Below, piece after piece: positions 10,718 through 23,269 of a stretch of 62,000 nt of DNA (its first letter is position 1; each line of letters begins with the position of its first letter). The translations under genes and the position numbers were made by a program. The notes below the pieces were generated by a model, which saw only the letters and a list, made by a program, of their open reading frames with translations, was not told where the DNA came from and did not search any database. The stretch comes from Cryptomeria japonica (lineage: Eukaryota > Streptophyta > Pinopsida > Cupressales > Cupressaceae). The stretch lies in contig NC_081406.1 in NCBI RefSeq assembly GCF_030272615.1, positions 235,271,922 to 235,333,921 on the forward strand, written 5' to 3'.

Positions 10718-11851
10718 TGTTGGAATTTTTGATGTTTATGTCATGGTTGTCATTGATGGACACACACTTGCATTGAGATCCCCTTTATATGTATGAGTTA
10801 GAGCACAACTGGTATTTGTTCCAACCGATATGTTGTATTATAGTCTTTAGACTATTGGTGTTTTGTAGAATGTGTTTCCTGGTCTGAAGCGGCATGTTGA
10901 CCCCAAGCAGTACATGGATCCCAAGTGGTATGAGGGATTACAGTGGCATAACACATTTTTACCAGTCTTCATTTTTGTCAAACCAGCAACTAGCATTTTG
11001 TATGAACCGACAATACTCTGTGATGAGTTACCAACCGACATTTTGTGATGAGTTACCATCCACCGATTGTTTGATGGTGCTGACACTATAATAGTGCTTT
11101 TTGTGTTGTGTTACCAAGTATGTCCAGGTTCATTGAACCTAGGAAATTATAGTGTAATCATATTGGACCGACATGAAAACAAATTCCTTTATAAGGACAT
11201 CATGTCTAGGGTCTTAGGTTGTTGATAATGTTGTTGTTGCGATAGTTGATATTGTAGCTAGGGTTTAAGGTGGTTGAGGAGTCAGAGAGTATGAATGTGT
11301 AGAAGACTGAAGTAATGCTAGAATGCATTAGGAATGAGCTATCAAGGATCTAACCAAGCAATTTGTGCTATTAGCTAGATCAATCACTTGTTGATTACTC
11401 ACATCTTCGACAAGTCTATAGCCCTTAACTAGGTAGGCCCAAAAGTCTTTTGTAAATCCTCTAACAAGGTGGTTCACATCTATGGATCTAAAATCCTCTA
11501 GCAAGGTAGTCTTTAATCGGACTTATCTCCTAATATAGATTGAGATTCCTAACAAGATTTATTCTGATAAAGAACATTGTAAGACCTTAACCGGTCCAGT
11601 TCCTATTCTGCAGAGAGTTACTTGTGAGTTTCATCTCACTGTGGTTTTTCCCATTTGGGTTTCCATGTCAAATATCTTGTGTTATGGTGGTATTTCTTTT
11701 GTGGGTGAATGTCTTATTTGCATTTTGGTTTGCATGTGTGTTAACCGGTTTGTATCTTAAACTGCTTTACCGGTTTATCTCAAGACTGTTTAAGTGTTTG
11801 AGTACAGTGTTTTTTGGTATACTAATTCACCCCCCCTCTTAGTATTCATCA
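10718..11851 (+). repeat. Element B 5' LTR (1,134 bp)
   Basis: It matches the A LTRs and the split right LTR of B. It contains a TATA-like box at 11188-11195, the palindrome array at about 11418-11600, the motif gtggtttttcccatttggg near 11640, and the terminal C-rich tract near 11829-11838. Confidence 0.9.
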
Positions 11852-11853
11852 AT

Positions 11854-11865
11854 TGGTATTAGAGC
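11854..11865 (+). other. Primer binding site, initiator-Met type (element B)
   Basis: tggtattagagc starts two bases after the LTR, one base different from the Copia consensus. Confidence 0.8.
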
Positions 11866-11901
11866 CTATCTTTCTATAAGTCTAACCACCTAGAAAGAGA
11901 T

Positions 11902-13178
11902 ATGGGGGAATACTCTATAAGGGAACTTACTCACCAGCTCACTCAGTCTAAGAAAGCCTATGATGAACTAATGGAAAAATATAAGGTCTCTCGGGCAAAA
12001 AGGAGAGAACATGGTGAAAAGCTTATGGAGCTATCTGAAAATAGTTCTTCAGATGAAGCAGACATGGAAGCCCTAATTGTAGAAGTAAACAAGTTGAATG
12101 AATCAAACTCCAACCTAAGAAAGGAGTTGGAAGGACTAACTATCTGGATGTGTCAAAAGCTTGAGAACCAAAGGAAAGCTGAAGATTTGGTGAAGGATAG
12201 AGATCATGAGATCTCCAAGCTGAAACAAGAGATCAGTGCCCTAACTGCTCAACTCCATGCAAGCAAAGTGGAAAAGAAAGACATGCAAGGAGAACTGAAC
12301 ATTGCCATCTCTGAGAATGAAATTTGATGGCAACAAATGCTGCTATTTCCAAAGAATTCTTTGAGTCAAAGGAAATACTTGCTAAGTTCAACAAGAGTAC
12401 TGTCAAGCTAGAGAAAAAGCTTGAATCTACAAAACCGACAAAGAATACCAATGGACTTAGTTATTCTGGTCATGAGGAAGGTGAGACCTCTGGTACAAAT
12501 GCTGGAACATCAAAGAAACAACCAACATCAAAGGATAAAGGTAAGCAAAAGTTTAAACTTTTTTTCTTTATCTATCTTAAAGAAGGACATACTACAAATG
12601 TGTGTAGGAGTAAGGCTTACAACAATTTTCCTCATTTCCTAAATGATAAGCCTAGATCCTATAGATTTAATGGTAACTCTTGTGCATGCAACAAGTATGG
12701 GAATAGAGCATTTGAATGCAAGTTAGTTATGAACAACACTGGAAGATATCCTCGGAGGACCCAAGGAGTTGGTCCTGAACCTTTTGTGAACCAAAACCAC
12801 AACTGGTTTAATGCTTTCAGTCATCAGCCAAGAAGCAGTGGCTATCAAGCGACAACTAGATGGAGACCAAACTGCACGGTCTATCATGTTCATGGTCACA
12901 CTACTACAACATGTAGAAGGAAGAATGGGAACATGAACAGTGGACCTTGGAGAGCACCTGGATTGGTCTGCTATCATTGCAACAAACTGGGTCACATTGC
13001 CAGATTTTGTAGATCAAGAAAGAACATGTCTGATGATATACCAGTCACTTTGGAAGGAAACATTGATGTTGACACTGTTCAAGTGGACATGAACAAAACC
13101 TGGAAGAAGAAACCAATGGTGTTACAAGAGGAACCAGTTTCTGCACCTAGTGTGGAAATCACGGAACCGACAAACTAA
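11902..13178 (+). pseudogene. Element B ORF1: gag C-terminal-like, coiled coil plus zinc knuckles (frameshifted)
   Basis: It opens with ATG 11902 (MGEYSIRELT) and reads to about 12315, where a one-base deletion relative to A shifts the frame. The rest reads to TAA 13176-13178. Length and order match A: an acidic/basic coiled-coil region, a K/S-rich linker and four knuckle positions. The last knuckle (CYHCNKLGHIARFC) is intact. The first has lost both leading cysteines, the second has H replaced by N, and the third has Y in place of C. Unlike A it keeps an intact N terminus and a CGG codon where A has TAG. The two copies complement each other and support one ancestral ORF of about 425 residues. 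Confidence 0.75.
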
Positions 13179-13561
13179 GCTTTAGAAAAGCTTAGGGGAG
13201 CAAACAATGAAATCTTTCAAACCCTCAGTTTACACCGGAAAATTAGGGTTTACACCCTAATGATGGAGCATTAATTGTGCTAGGTGAGGAATATGTTTAA
13301 AAGGATTTTTCAAATCATTTCTCACTATCAGTTTTTGAAGCGAAGGAGGTTTTTGAGTGCAGAGTGACGACAAAGCGATTTGTGCTGAGATTTTGAGAAA
13401 TTGAGAAACTGCAAAGGAGATTCAAATCCAAATTTCAAATGGCCAAGTGAAGAATGCAAAGCGGTGATTCTACAACTGACGAAGTGTGAAGTGAAGGAGA
13501 ATCTAAAAGCCCTAAATTCACGTATTTCAAAAGGTATTTCTCGAGTTTTTAAGTTTCTATC
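13179..13561 (+). other. Spacer between ORF1 and ORF2 of element B
   Basis: This is the counterpart of 2190-2638 with a short internal deletion. It starts with a G-rich tract (aagcttaggggagcaaac). No frame is supported. Confidence 0.5.
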
Positions 13562-14852
13562 ATGGCTTTCGCATCTCATACCAGTTCTAGTGCATCTATC
13601 GAGTCTGCAAGTTTTATTCAATGAAAGTCTAAGTATAATCCCCTATCACAAGTTCCGGCCAGTGTTATAGTAGAAGAAGGGATTTCTGATTACATAGATT
13701 GCAAGATTGAAGACCTAGGGTCTCTAGATATCCATTCCCAGCTAGGTTTGTTCTATGGACAAGATAAAAAGATCAAAATGGAGTATGGTATCTTGGAGAA
13801 GAAGAAGCTCCAAAATTCTATTTATTTCCTAGAGGATTTCATAGATGATCACATTAGGATCATTCTAAGCAGAGTTCATGGTGACAAGATGTACTTGGAA
13901 AGAACGCATGATATAACACCACAAGCAATTCATGTCATCACCAGTTTTTGCAATATAGGGGAAGTGCCAACCCTAAGGATGGTAAGAAAAATAGAAATGT
14001 CCAAGCTCACTAGTTCAGTGAGCGACTCATGAGGTATTACCATCAATTCTATCAAGGATGATCTGGTGAAGTATGCATGTATGGTTATTGGATACCGCAC
14101 ATTCTCATCCAGCAGAATTAACTCTATATCTGTTGCAGTGGTAAATGCCACTTACTGAATGATCAAAGAGGATGCATCATTTGACCTATGCACCGGTATG
14201 CAAAGGAAACTCCTATTAAATCTGAAATCTATCAAACAGGATAATGCTTTAAGGTTCAAGTTTGGATAACTACTGGTTGGGCTATTCTTTTACTTCCAAG
14301 GCTACTTTGCAGGAGTAGGTGATGTCCAATGGTCTGCTGACCAACCGGTAACCAAACAAATCAAGGAAAGCATTCAAGTAGTTGGAACTAGTTACCCTGA
14401 AGTTTTGAACAAGTACTTTGATGAGTTCAGATGCAAAATGAGTCAGAGGATGAGAATATCAGGAGATATCATCAAGAAATATGAAGATGATATCTGTTTC
14501 ACCATTAAAGTGGATCAATTCATAATCGAGGTTGTTGAGCCAAGACAGGAGGAAGTGGACCCTATGGGCCATGAGGTAATGAATGATATGCTAGAAGGAT
14601 ATGCCTCTACCCTTATTGCCTCACCGCTTGATCCAAAGGCAAAAAGAACTGGCACCTACCTAGAAAGGATAACACTGGTGGAGGAACCCTCAGCAAAGAA
14701 AGGAAAAGAACCTTCAGTGAAGAAGGCAAAAATACTGCCTTCAGCATCAGCACCGGCTGCTACAGCTAGTCCTGCAGTGACCAAGTGGTCACCGGATAAA
14801 AAGAAACCTGAAGCAGCACCTGCTAAAGTGTTCAAGAGAAAGAGGAAGACAA
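13562..14852 (+). pseudogene. Element B ORF2, 5' part (broken by stops and by element C)
   Basis: Starting at ATG 13562 it follows A ORF2 closely. In-frame stops include 13622 and 14030; the second is at the same codon as the stop at 3107 in A. The frame then runs to the insertion point of C at 14852, inside the basic RKRK-type linker. The rest of the ORF resumes at 40874. Function is unknown, as for A ORF2. Confidence 0.65.
14848..14852. repeat. Target-site duplication of element C, left copy (gacaa)
   Basis: It is repeated at 40869-40873. The uninterrupted sequence is visible in A ORF2 at about 3925-3935 (gaagacaaagaat), which confirms the insertion point. Confidence 0.9.
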
Positions 14853-15912
14853 TGTTGGTATTTTGGTATGGTTTTGTCATTGATGTCAACACCTACTAAA
14901 TACACCTACTTTGGAGATACAACAACATTCACTGGCAAGCTGTAATTTGTGCAACAGTTACTAGTATATGATTAACCAAAAGGATATAATGTTCACTGGT
15001 ACCTAGAATGACATGGAAGACACCTGGTAATGTCGAAGACATCATGTGGACACTTTCTTTTAAAGTAATAATCATTGGTATATTCATATTTCCATATTTG
15101 CTTTTACCGGCAAATAGGTCCAGGTTATCTAGGGTTACACCGGTAGGTTTATCTTTTCCAGATCAGCATGGCACGCTATGGAGATGATTTATTATTATTG
15201 TAAATGCATTAAGCCAACATGATTAATCGGTTATTGCATTGGATATTATATTATTTGTAAAATGTTTTTATTGTAATATCTTGTAGAGATGACCTACTAA
15301 AATTGGTCTTAAGGTATGGTATAAATATAAGATCTTATTTGTAAGATCAAGTGTGAATGCGAAAAAGATTCAAGTGAAGATATATGTGAGATAAAGCAGA
15401 GGCATACATGAAGACATCATTTGAAGGTGAAGTTAGGTTTTTGTAGAAGCATATCAGCATTACACCGATACTCAATTCAACATATGAAGATGCAATTTTG
15501 TGTAGTACATTCTTATTGGATTTAATCATCCAACTGTAGTTAGTGTGACTCCCATTTGTGATTGAGCAGTGAGCTCTAGGCTATTAGCCTTTCTGCATGT
15601 GCAGACCCCCTTTTGTACACTTACTATCTGTAGTAGTATCATTTGATTGTGGGTAAGGTTTCCCACCGTGGTTTTTCCCCTTACAGGGTTTCCACGTACA
15701 AATATTGGTGTCATGTGTTGTGGATGACTTTGTGTTTATGTTTCATGCATTAATTCTTACCGGTATAGCAATTTACTATTAACACTGTCTACGAGCATAC
15801 TAAACTAGTTTACTAGTATTAAGTGTTAAGTTGGTTAATAAGTTTTTGATTTGAATTTATTAGACAAATGATTCACCCCCCCCACCCTCTCAGTTGTCTC
15901 TGGGACCTAACA
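14853..15912 (+). repeat. Element C 5' LTR (1,060 bp)
   Basis: It matches 39806-40868. A TATA box lies at 15320-15327, the motif gtggtttttccccttacagg near 15669, and the C-rich tract attcacccccccccaccctctc near 15881-15898, close to the end. Confidence 0.92.
15320..15327 (+). promoter_or_regulatory. TATA box in element C LTR
   Basis: tataaata occurs in a ggtatggtataaatataa context and is also present in the right LTR (near 40273). It is a plausible core promoter by motif and position. Confidence 0.6.
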
Positions 15913-15914
15913 AT

Positions 15915-15926
15915 TGGTATCAGAGC
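15915..15926 (+). other. Primer binding site, initiator-Met (element C)
   Basis: tggtatcagagc is an exact match to the plant Copia consensus, two bases after the LTR. Confidence 0.9.
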
Positions 15927-15969
15927 TTAGTTCTCCTTTTGCAGAAGTTTAACAACTTGAGGAGATCCA

Positions 15970-16735
15970 ATGTCTACTAATTATTTCAGGAAGGATAGTC
16001 TAAACTTCATGGAACCAACTATGGGATATGGAAGATCAGAATGGAGACACATCTGAATTGCATTGGTAAAGACATCTGGGAAGTTACTAAGAATGGTTAT
16101 ACTGCCTCTATAGTTGGTCAAACTGCTCCAACTACTTTAGCCAAAGATGAAGAAAATGATTGCAAAGCAAGAGAAGCACTCTTGAGCTCATTATTAGATC
16201 AACAAATCATGGGATTATCAGATAGGTCTACTGCTAAAGCTATTTGAGATCATTTGGAGACACTGAATGAAGGATATTCCATAGTCAAAATTGCAAAACT
16301 TGAAAGCTTCCGAGTCAGGTATGAACATCTGAAAATGGAAGAAGATGAAACAATTTCTGCTTTCATGGAAAGAGTAAATGAAATTTTTTTGGGTATCAAA
16401 TGTTGTGGAGGAACCTTGAGTGAGGATGAGATTGTTTCAAAAATCTTAAGAGGTTTGCCACTGGCATATAAAATGAAGGTTACTACTATAAATGAGTTGA
16501 GAACAATGCCTAATACATCAGTAACTAGGGATACATTGATTGGAAAACTTTCAGCTTTTGAAATTGAGGATTTTGGTCCTGTTGCTACTATAAAAACTGA
16601 TTTAGCCTTTAAAGCATCAACATCATCTACTCCATCATTTGACAAATCAGACTGGAGAGCCTTTTATACAAGAGAACATGAAGAAACTAGGAAGGAGAAT
16701 GAAGAGCTTGAAGAACTTGAAGCACTATTTGCAAG
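15970..16735 (+). pseudogene. Element C gag, N-terminal part (UBN2-type Gag)
   Basis: The ATG at 15970 opens MSTNYFRKDS. A frameshift near 16000 moves the reading into the frame seen from 16041, and a stop at 16245 falls inside an otherwise continuous frame to 16735. Conserved features are a GTNYGIWKIRM-type motif near the start and an IWEVTKNGY block, followed by a helical UBN2 region and an acidic tail (KENEELEELEALFAS). These are typical of Copia Gag, the capsid-forming part. The frame is cut by element E at 16735 and resumes at 36057 just before the zinc knuckle. Confidence 0.8.
16731..16735. repeat. Target-site duplication of element E, left copy (gcaag)
   Basis: The right copy is at 36052-36056. 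Joining the flanks restores the gag frame of C up to the zinc knuckle. Confidence 0.9.
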
Positions 16736-18163
16736 TGTAGACGTCTAAAAATGGTCAACGCTTGTGGAGTCATACTTTAACATTTGTGCATTGCCTTATT
16801 TTAGGGTTCTTCCGTTGCATTAACATTTCTTCTATGTTATGCACTTGGTCTTTATCATTTGCAAGCATCGAGTCATTCTTCTGCATTTCCTCACTTTTAT
16901 CACTTTCGAATTAGGATCGTTGTCATTTTCAATCTTGTCATTTGGCGATCGATTTGTCATCGATCGTTGTCATTTTCAATCTTGTCATCATGCGATCGAT
17001 TTGTCATCGATCGTTGTCATTTTCAATCTTGTCGTCTTGCGATCGATTTGTCATCGATCGTGGTCATTTTCAATCTTGTCATTTTGCAATCTATTTTGTC
17101 ATCGATCCTTGTCTTCTTCTCAATTTTGTCATTTTGTGATCGATTTGTCATCAATCGTCGTCTTTCTCAATCATGTCAATTTGGATCAATTAGTCATTGT
17201 TCCTCGTCAATTGGCACATTTATCAACCAAATCATTTATCAGCATTGGTCTTTTATCAAGTCATAATCATGATCAAATCGAATCGATATCAATTATCCTT
17301 TGTCAAGACCTAATTGTCATTCTTGCATTTTCTAATTCATCTTTTAGGGTTTCATGATTTATTCATTTAACCTTGTTTGTCATTTCTCCCTCTAGGTTAA
17401 ATAATTTATTTATTTATCCTAAGTCTTCTTGTCACAATTAAATGTTTATTTAATTAGCTAACTAATTCTTCCCTCTTTGTGAATTAATTAATAAATGAAA
17501 AATTGTTTATTAATTCACTTAATTCCTAATTTCTTCATTTTCTAGATTTCTTAATTCCTAATTTCCTCATTTTCTAATTTTCTAATTTCTAATTCATCTA
17601 ATTTCAATTTTCTCCTATATTTCTCCTAATTTCATGGGAATGAGATAGCAAATTTGTCATAATTTGTCATAATTGTCAATCAATCAATTTTGCATAGCAA
17701 TTTGTCATAATGATCAATCAATCAATCTCGCATAGAAAGTGTCAATTTGTCATAATTTTTCATAATTGTCATTCTTGATTTGAAATTTCCTTTCAAATCT
17801 TCTCATGCTAATCTTGCCATTTCTCTGATTTGTCTATAAATTGGATGAATTTCTTCAATCAAGGTCCCTGGTTGAATCAATCACGCTTCTAGTATTCTTG
17901 CACTACCATCTTGTCTACTTGCTTTCACATCATGCTTATGCACTAGTAGGTGAGATCCATAAACAAAGCTATTTGAAGGAGAAAGAAGGACAATGAAGCC
18001 ACATGATGGAGACATTCAAGTTTGCAATGGTTTGCATTTGAATTGATGTCTTGTTTTCATGTCTTTATTGAGTGTTTTTAGGATTGGTCATTGCAATTGA
18101 GTTTTCATGATTGAACTAGGCTAATGTTTGTCTTGCTTTGATGATATTTGATTCCAAGCTACA
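16736..18163 (+). repeat. Element E 5' LTR (1,428 bp)
   Basis: It matches 30096-31404 plus 35927-36051. It starts tgtagac and ends gctaca. A TATA-like box (tataaatt) lies at 17835-17842. A 47-bp tandem array fills about 16918-17176. Long AT-rich stretches with repeated aatttgtcataa follow at 17640-17790. Confidence 0.92.
16918..17176 (+). repeat. 47-bp tandem array in LTR of E
   Basis: About five and a half copies of a unit containing tcattttcaatcttgtcat and the inverted pair gatcgatttgtcatcgatcg. The array also occurs in the right LTR of E (about 30278-30540) and, inverted, in both LTRs of D (about 45236-45480 and 53885-54110). It keeps several frames open, but no protein is implied. Confidence 0.85.
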
Positions 18164-20335
18164 TTAATTGGTGAACCCAATGTGAACTAACCCCTAATCA
18201 TGCTTTTGAGTGCTTTTGAGTTGATTTGCAGGTGAAAAACCAAAGAAACAGGGTAGTGCAGGGCTTTCTAAGAACTTCTGCGCCTGTGTAGGAGCAATCT
18301 GTGCCTGTGTCAAGCATTCTACGCCTATGTCAAGGACTTATGCGTCTATGTCAAAGGGATCTACACCTATGTTACTAAATTTTGTGCCTATGTGAGACAT
18401 TCTGCGCCTGTGTAGGGCCAGAAACAGAGGTAAAAAGCAGTGTTTTTTACTTGCAAATTGTTTTGTTTTGCATTCTGTTTCTACTTTTTCATTATTTGGT
18501 ACTGATTCTTTATGCAACACCTTGGAATTATGCATGGAAAAGACAAAGATGAAACTAGTAATGAATTTTATGCAGGTTTGCTAGTCAAAGATCAAACAAA
18601 TCAAACTTCTGACTTGGTGGTTTTGCAGGTTGCCTTGTACTCCAACTAAACTTTGTGTTTGTAATTCATAGTTAGGCACCTAGTATGATTGCTAAATAGG
18701 ATGGAATGAACATGTGTTTTCTTTAATTGTTGAGTTTGACATTGGAGTAGGAGAGTATGCTCTCATCCTTTTTAGGGTGATCAGAAATCCAGATCTTCGA
18801 TACCATTCTCTTGGTTCAGATTGTTTGTTACCTTTAGAGGGCCTGCCTTCCCGACCATTTGCTTTCTTTTGCAAGCAAGTGACAATCGTGAGAAGATAAT
18901 GACCCAAAGTGAGTACAACTAGAATACCTTGGCATTCTAACTCACTATAAATAAATACCTAATGGGCGAAAGCTTTGAAGGAAGGGTTATGTGGGAATTG
19001 TAGTTACTTGGGAAGTGATGACCCTTGGACTCTTTCTCATATCAACATCTAAGTAGGGCCTCATAGTCTAAATCATTCTTGTGCGACTACATTTGTTTGG
19101 TATCTTGGTGGGCTTAATGTCTCAATCACGCTTGCATGACACCAAGGAGTAACGCTTAACAGAAATCCTTACTAAACACCTTGTATTTAGAGGCCAAAAA
19201 TCCTTCTAGTTGCTTGAGAAGGACAAGTTCAGATACTTGGAAGAGATACTAAGTTCTCCATGGGGATATTTCCATGGGGACTAATGCTTGGCTTCCCTAA
19301 GAAGTGAGTTCCATGGAGGGGAGCCCATGGGGTCAAGCATCTATGTATTCTCCTTGAATCTCATAACGAGTCTACCTCTCAAGTACCTATTGTCGTTGCC
19401 TACCATAAGAAATGCGTGAATGAGCATGATTGTCTTGAGTCTAAGTTGAAATATCTTGTCTTATTTGTTTGTCAAAAGTTGAGTTGTGTCTCATTTCAAA
19501 AACAAGACAAATTGATTCAAAATAAGGTTAAACACAAGAACATTTCATCCAACAAAGTTCAAAACACCTTCAAACATGGTTGCCAAACATTTTTCAAAAT
19601 CTTGTCTCAACATTCATGTCACTTAGATTTAGGTTCATTTTAGGTTTGCATTTTTCAAATTCATTGTCAATTACCAAGGTTAAGTTTCACCTAGGTCATA
19701 CTCCTTTGCATATCAATAAGGGTCATCGATTTGCATGTGTCCTCTTGCATTAGAGTAATACCATTTCATAATTCAACCTTAGGTTTTGCCTTAGGTTGAC
19801 ATTGTCATACATTTGCATTTGCATCTTTGTCCTCATAAAATTATGTCACATTTGCATACCCTAGGTCTCTTCATCAAGCTTAGGTCATTATCATATCATA
19901 TTAGGTTCATTTGCATAGTAATTGTCCCTTTGCATATAGTGTCAAAACTAGGTTTTGTCATACTTGAGTAATCCAAATCTTTGATAAACCCTAAGTCATT
20001 GTTAAGAAGTCTAGACCTTATCAAACTTTTGTCTTTTTGTCATCATTGTCATTTGGTCAAACCTAGCTTAATATCCAAGCATATAGGGGAGACATTGTCA
20101 TTTTTTCCTTTTGTCACTTGGTCCTTTTGTCCTTTGAGGTCTAGACATCATTTCAATTTCCTAAGGGTCTCTTTTTAGATTTGCATTCCAAAAAGTTTGT
20201 CAAAATCTTGAAAACAACAAAAACATAGGTTGCATTCTTGCCATAGATTGCATTTTCATTTATTTAGTTTGCATTTAGTTGCATATCATACATTATCCTT
20301 GAAAAATTCCAAAAATATTGCATTTGCATAGTGAC
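18164..20335 (+). other. Element E leader: PBS, 21-bp minisatellite and untranslated region
   Basis: The primer site at 18169-18187 (tggtgaacccaatgtgaac) is shared with D and nearly with I; I could not assign its tRNA. About six copies of a 21-bp unit (gcctatgtcaaggacttatgc-like) follow at about 18281-18420. The rest, to the gag ATG at 20336, is AT-rich, has no supported gene, and is homologous to the D leader. Confidence 0.75.
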
Positions 20336-23269
20336 ATGCCTGTTGAAACAAGGTCAAAATCTAAGAAGATGGGTGAACCAACGTATCAACCCATTGACAA
20401 CATATCAAATTCACAATTTCAAACTAGTCAAATAGTACAAATTGAAGGTTTGTCAAACACATCATTACCACCATATGGAATGGTTCAACTTGGACCACCT
20501 CCATTATATGAACCAGTATTTGTACCTATGAAACCAGGACATGGGAGTGTTCCACCAACACCAAGAGGAAATGCACCTTTCGATTGGAATCAACGAAACC
20601 TACAACATGAAATTCAAACATTACATGAGGAACAAACTCTTTCACAAGGATTTGGTTCAGATCAAGGCATTCAACAGGAGGCAAATCCAAATGTCCAACC
20701 AGATTCTTCATCAGATTCTGATGCTTCTGATGATGTTGACATGCTCCTTCAAGATCCAAAGTTGACGAAAAAGATGGATAAATTCTTGAACAAAGTCTTT
20801 AAGATGTTCCCACAAAAATATCTTGACATGATGAGTAATGTGACCTCCTCAAGTGAGAAAATCAATGTGCAAAAACAACAAGGCGGTGAGCTATTAAGCT
20901 TCTCTCCACATCCAAATGAAGAAAATGTGCAAGAAGAAACTCAACCTACCTTGAAGAGTAAACGTGCTTCAAAGGCATTGACAGTGACTATTCCTCAAAA
21001 GTCACCATTTGAGACAATAAATAATCCATTATTTAACACAACACCTGTAACACAAGATCAAATGAAGACCACACAAATATTGACAACTGTCCCTCAACAA
21101 GAAGTGGTTCCTCACATGCATAAAATTGGATCAAAGTCTAAGATGCAAGAAAGCTTCATGACTGGAATGCCTGATATCACCAATATCCAAAACAATTCCA
21201 CAATGCAACAAAGTTCTTATGTCCCGTTAAGCTCAATATATTTGCCAAACACTATTGTGATAGATCCTTCGATAATGGTGACACAAAGAGCTACAGATAG
21301 TGGTTTGCACCAACAACAAATGTTGCAACAATTGAGTAATACACAAAAGGTACAATCGAATGTGCAAACAAATAATGTACAACAACAACAATACCGCATT
21401 CGATAAGAAGTTGCAGTGCCTTCTGCCCCATTACAAGTTAATGCAAACTTGCAACCACCACAATGGATTGGACAAACAACATAGCAAGTCAATGCAAGTG
21501 TCATACCCCATCTTAAGAAGAAACAACAAAAACCACCCAAACAAAGTTTTTTGCAAATGATGGGATTTACACCGCGACAATGACAATTGGCACAATGTCA
21601 GCAAATTCTGATTTGTCAGCACCAACAACAACATGTGCCTCAATATGTGCCAAGACAAACAAGCTATCATACTTCACAACCGCAATTGATGCCTATGCAA
21701 TATCAACAACACCCTCAATTGCAATATCAACCTAGGCTACAAACAATGATGCCACCACAAGAAGCATAGCAACAAGGTCAATATCAAGGCATGGCACAAC
21801 CACAACAACAAGAGATGTACCAAGAACATTATATGTCAGAGACACCAAAGACGGAAATTTCAGAGCATCAACAACCGATTGAAAACACGATGTATCTACA
21901 AAGAGTACCCACTAGGATTAATGATGGACCTCCAAAATCTGATACAATTGCGCAATAGCTTGAGAAGTTGCAACGACAAGTTGACGCATTAGAAACTAAA
22001 GGAACAAAGAAGTTGTACACAGATCAAGATTTATGTCCTAATACATTTGACAAGAGCTTATACATGCCTCCATTCCCTAAGCATTTTGAGGTACCTAATT
22101 TTGAGAAATATAAAGGGAATGGCAATCCAAAAGATCACATTCGAACATTTTTCGCAACATGTACTGAAGTGAGTTATGAGGAAACATATTTAATGTGCTT
22201 ATTTGCACAAAGTCTCATGGGACAAGCCATGGATTGGTATTCGCATCTACCAGGAAATATAAAGACCTGGTTGGAATTGGCTCAAAAGTTTATATCTCAC
22301 TTCGCATTCAACATCGACAGTGACGTGACCATGTCAGATTTATGCAACACCAAGCAAAAGCAAGGTGAACCATTAGTGACTTTCTTGCAACGATGGCAAA
22401 GCTTGTATAGTCATTCTTCCCTAGATATATCTGAAGAACAACAAGTGAACCTGTTTATCCAAAATTTGGTACCAGAAATGATGTATGAACTCAAATTGAA
22501 AAGTGCCAGTACTGTTGAGAAACTCATTAAGAAAGGGATGAACATTGAAACCACTCTTGTAGCCAAAGGAATCATTAAGCTCAATAAAGATAGTGACAAC
22601 ACAAACAAGTCAGGGGACATAAATAGATTTTGGTACAAAAATAAGAATGTCACTAATGATGGAGTTGTTGATGCAAGAACAGTGAATGCAAATCAACCCC
22701 CATTCACAATCAAGAAATTGAGTGTTCTTAATATGTCAACTATGGAACAAAATCAAACACCAGTGAGCAATGTTACTCAACAGCTGCAATACCAACAAGA
22801 TACTCAATAATACACTCAACAATATAATCAACAACAAGGCCAGCAACAAAACCAGCAATGCAAACCTTTCCAGTCAAGGGATGGACCTCCTCGACAGTTT
22901 ACGCCATTGGGAGAGCCTATTGAGTCAGTAATGAAACAATTAATACAAGCAAAATTTATCAAGTTACAAGATATCAAGGCAGAACTAGTGGTAAAGCCGC
23001 ATTGGTGGAATGATAATGCATATTGTGAGTACCATCGGTCAAAAGGACATAAAACCATGTCATGTTTTCAATTGAAACATATGATTCAAAACTTGTTAGA
23101 GAAACGAGCAATTGAGGTAGATCCACCCAACGTGACCTCTAACACTGATCATACAATTTTCAAAACACCTTTGCTTGATCATGACAAGGGTAAAGCATCT
23201 TCTTCAAACTCTACCCAAACAACAAATTATGCAAATACTAGTTATAACAATGTCATCAATTGTTTTTGA
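20336..23269 (+). pseudogene. Element E gag
   Basis: The start chosen is ATG 20336, whose context catagtgacatg is conserved at the D start (50770). One frame is followed through stops at 21404, 21470, 21581, 21767, 21957 and 22808 to 23267. The N-terminal 350 residues are polar. A long Gln-rich region (about 21290-21860) contains many of the stops, as expected when CAA/CAG codons decay. The Gag core is at about 22040-22600, with the block FEVPNFEKYKGNGNP and a GQAMDWYSHLP motif. A zinc-binding-like CEYHRSKGHKTMSC lies at about 23024-23065. The role is capsid formation and RNA packaging. It is broken beyond use. Confidence 0.8.

Noticed and set aside
16918-17176. Possible CRISPR-like array
   Set aside because: Direct repeats have no unique spacers, lie in an LTR and occur in plant retrotransposon DNA.
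16839-17357. Overlapping open frames in LTRs of E (also 30205-30717, 45202-45569 and 53757-54207)
   Set aside because: They are products of the 47-bp tandem array, occur in several frames at once, and lie in LTR non-coding sequence.
20526-20759. Minus-strand frame within the E gag
   Set aside because: It is opposite to a recognisable Gag frame and has no own support.
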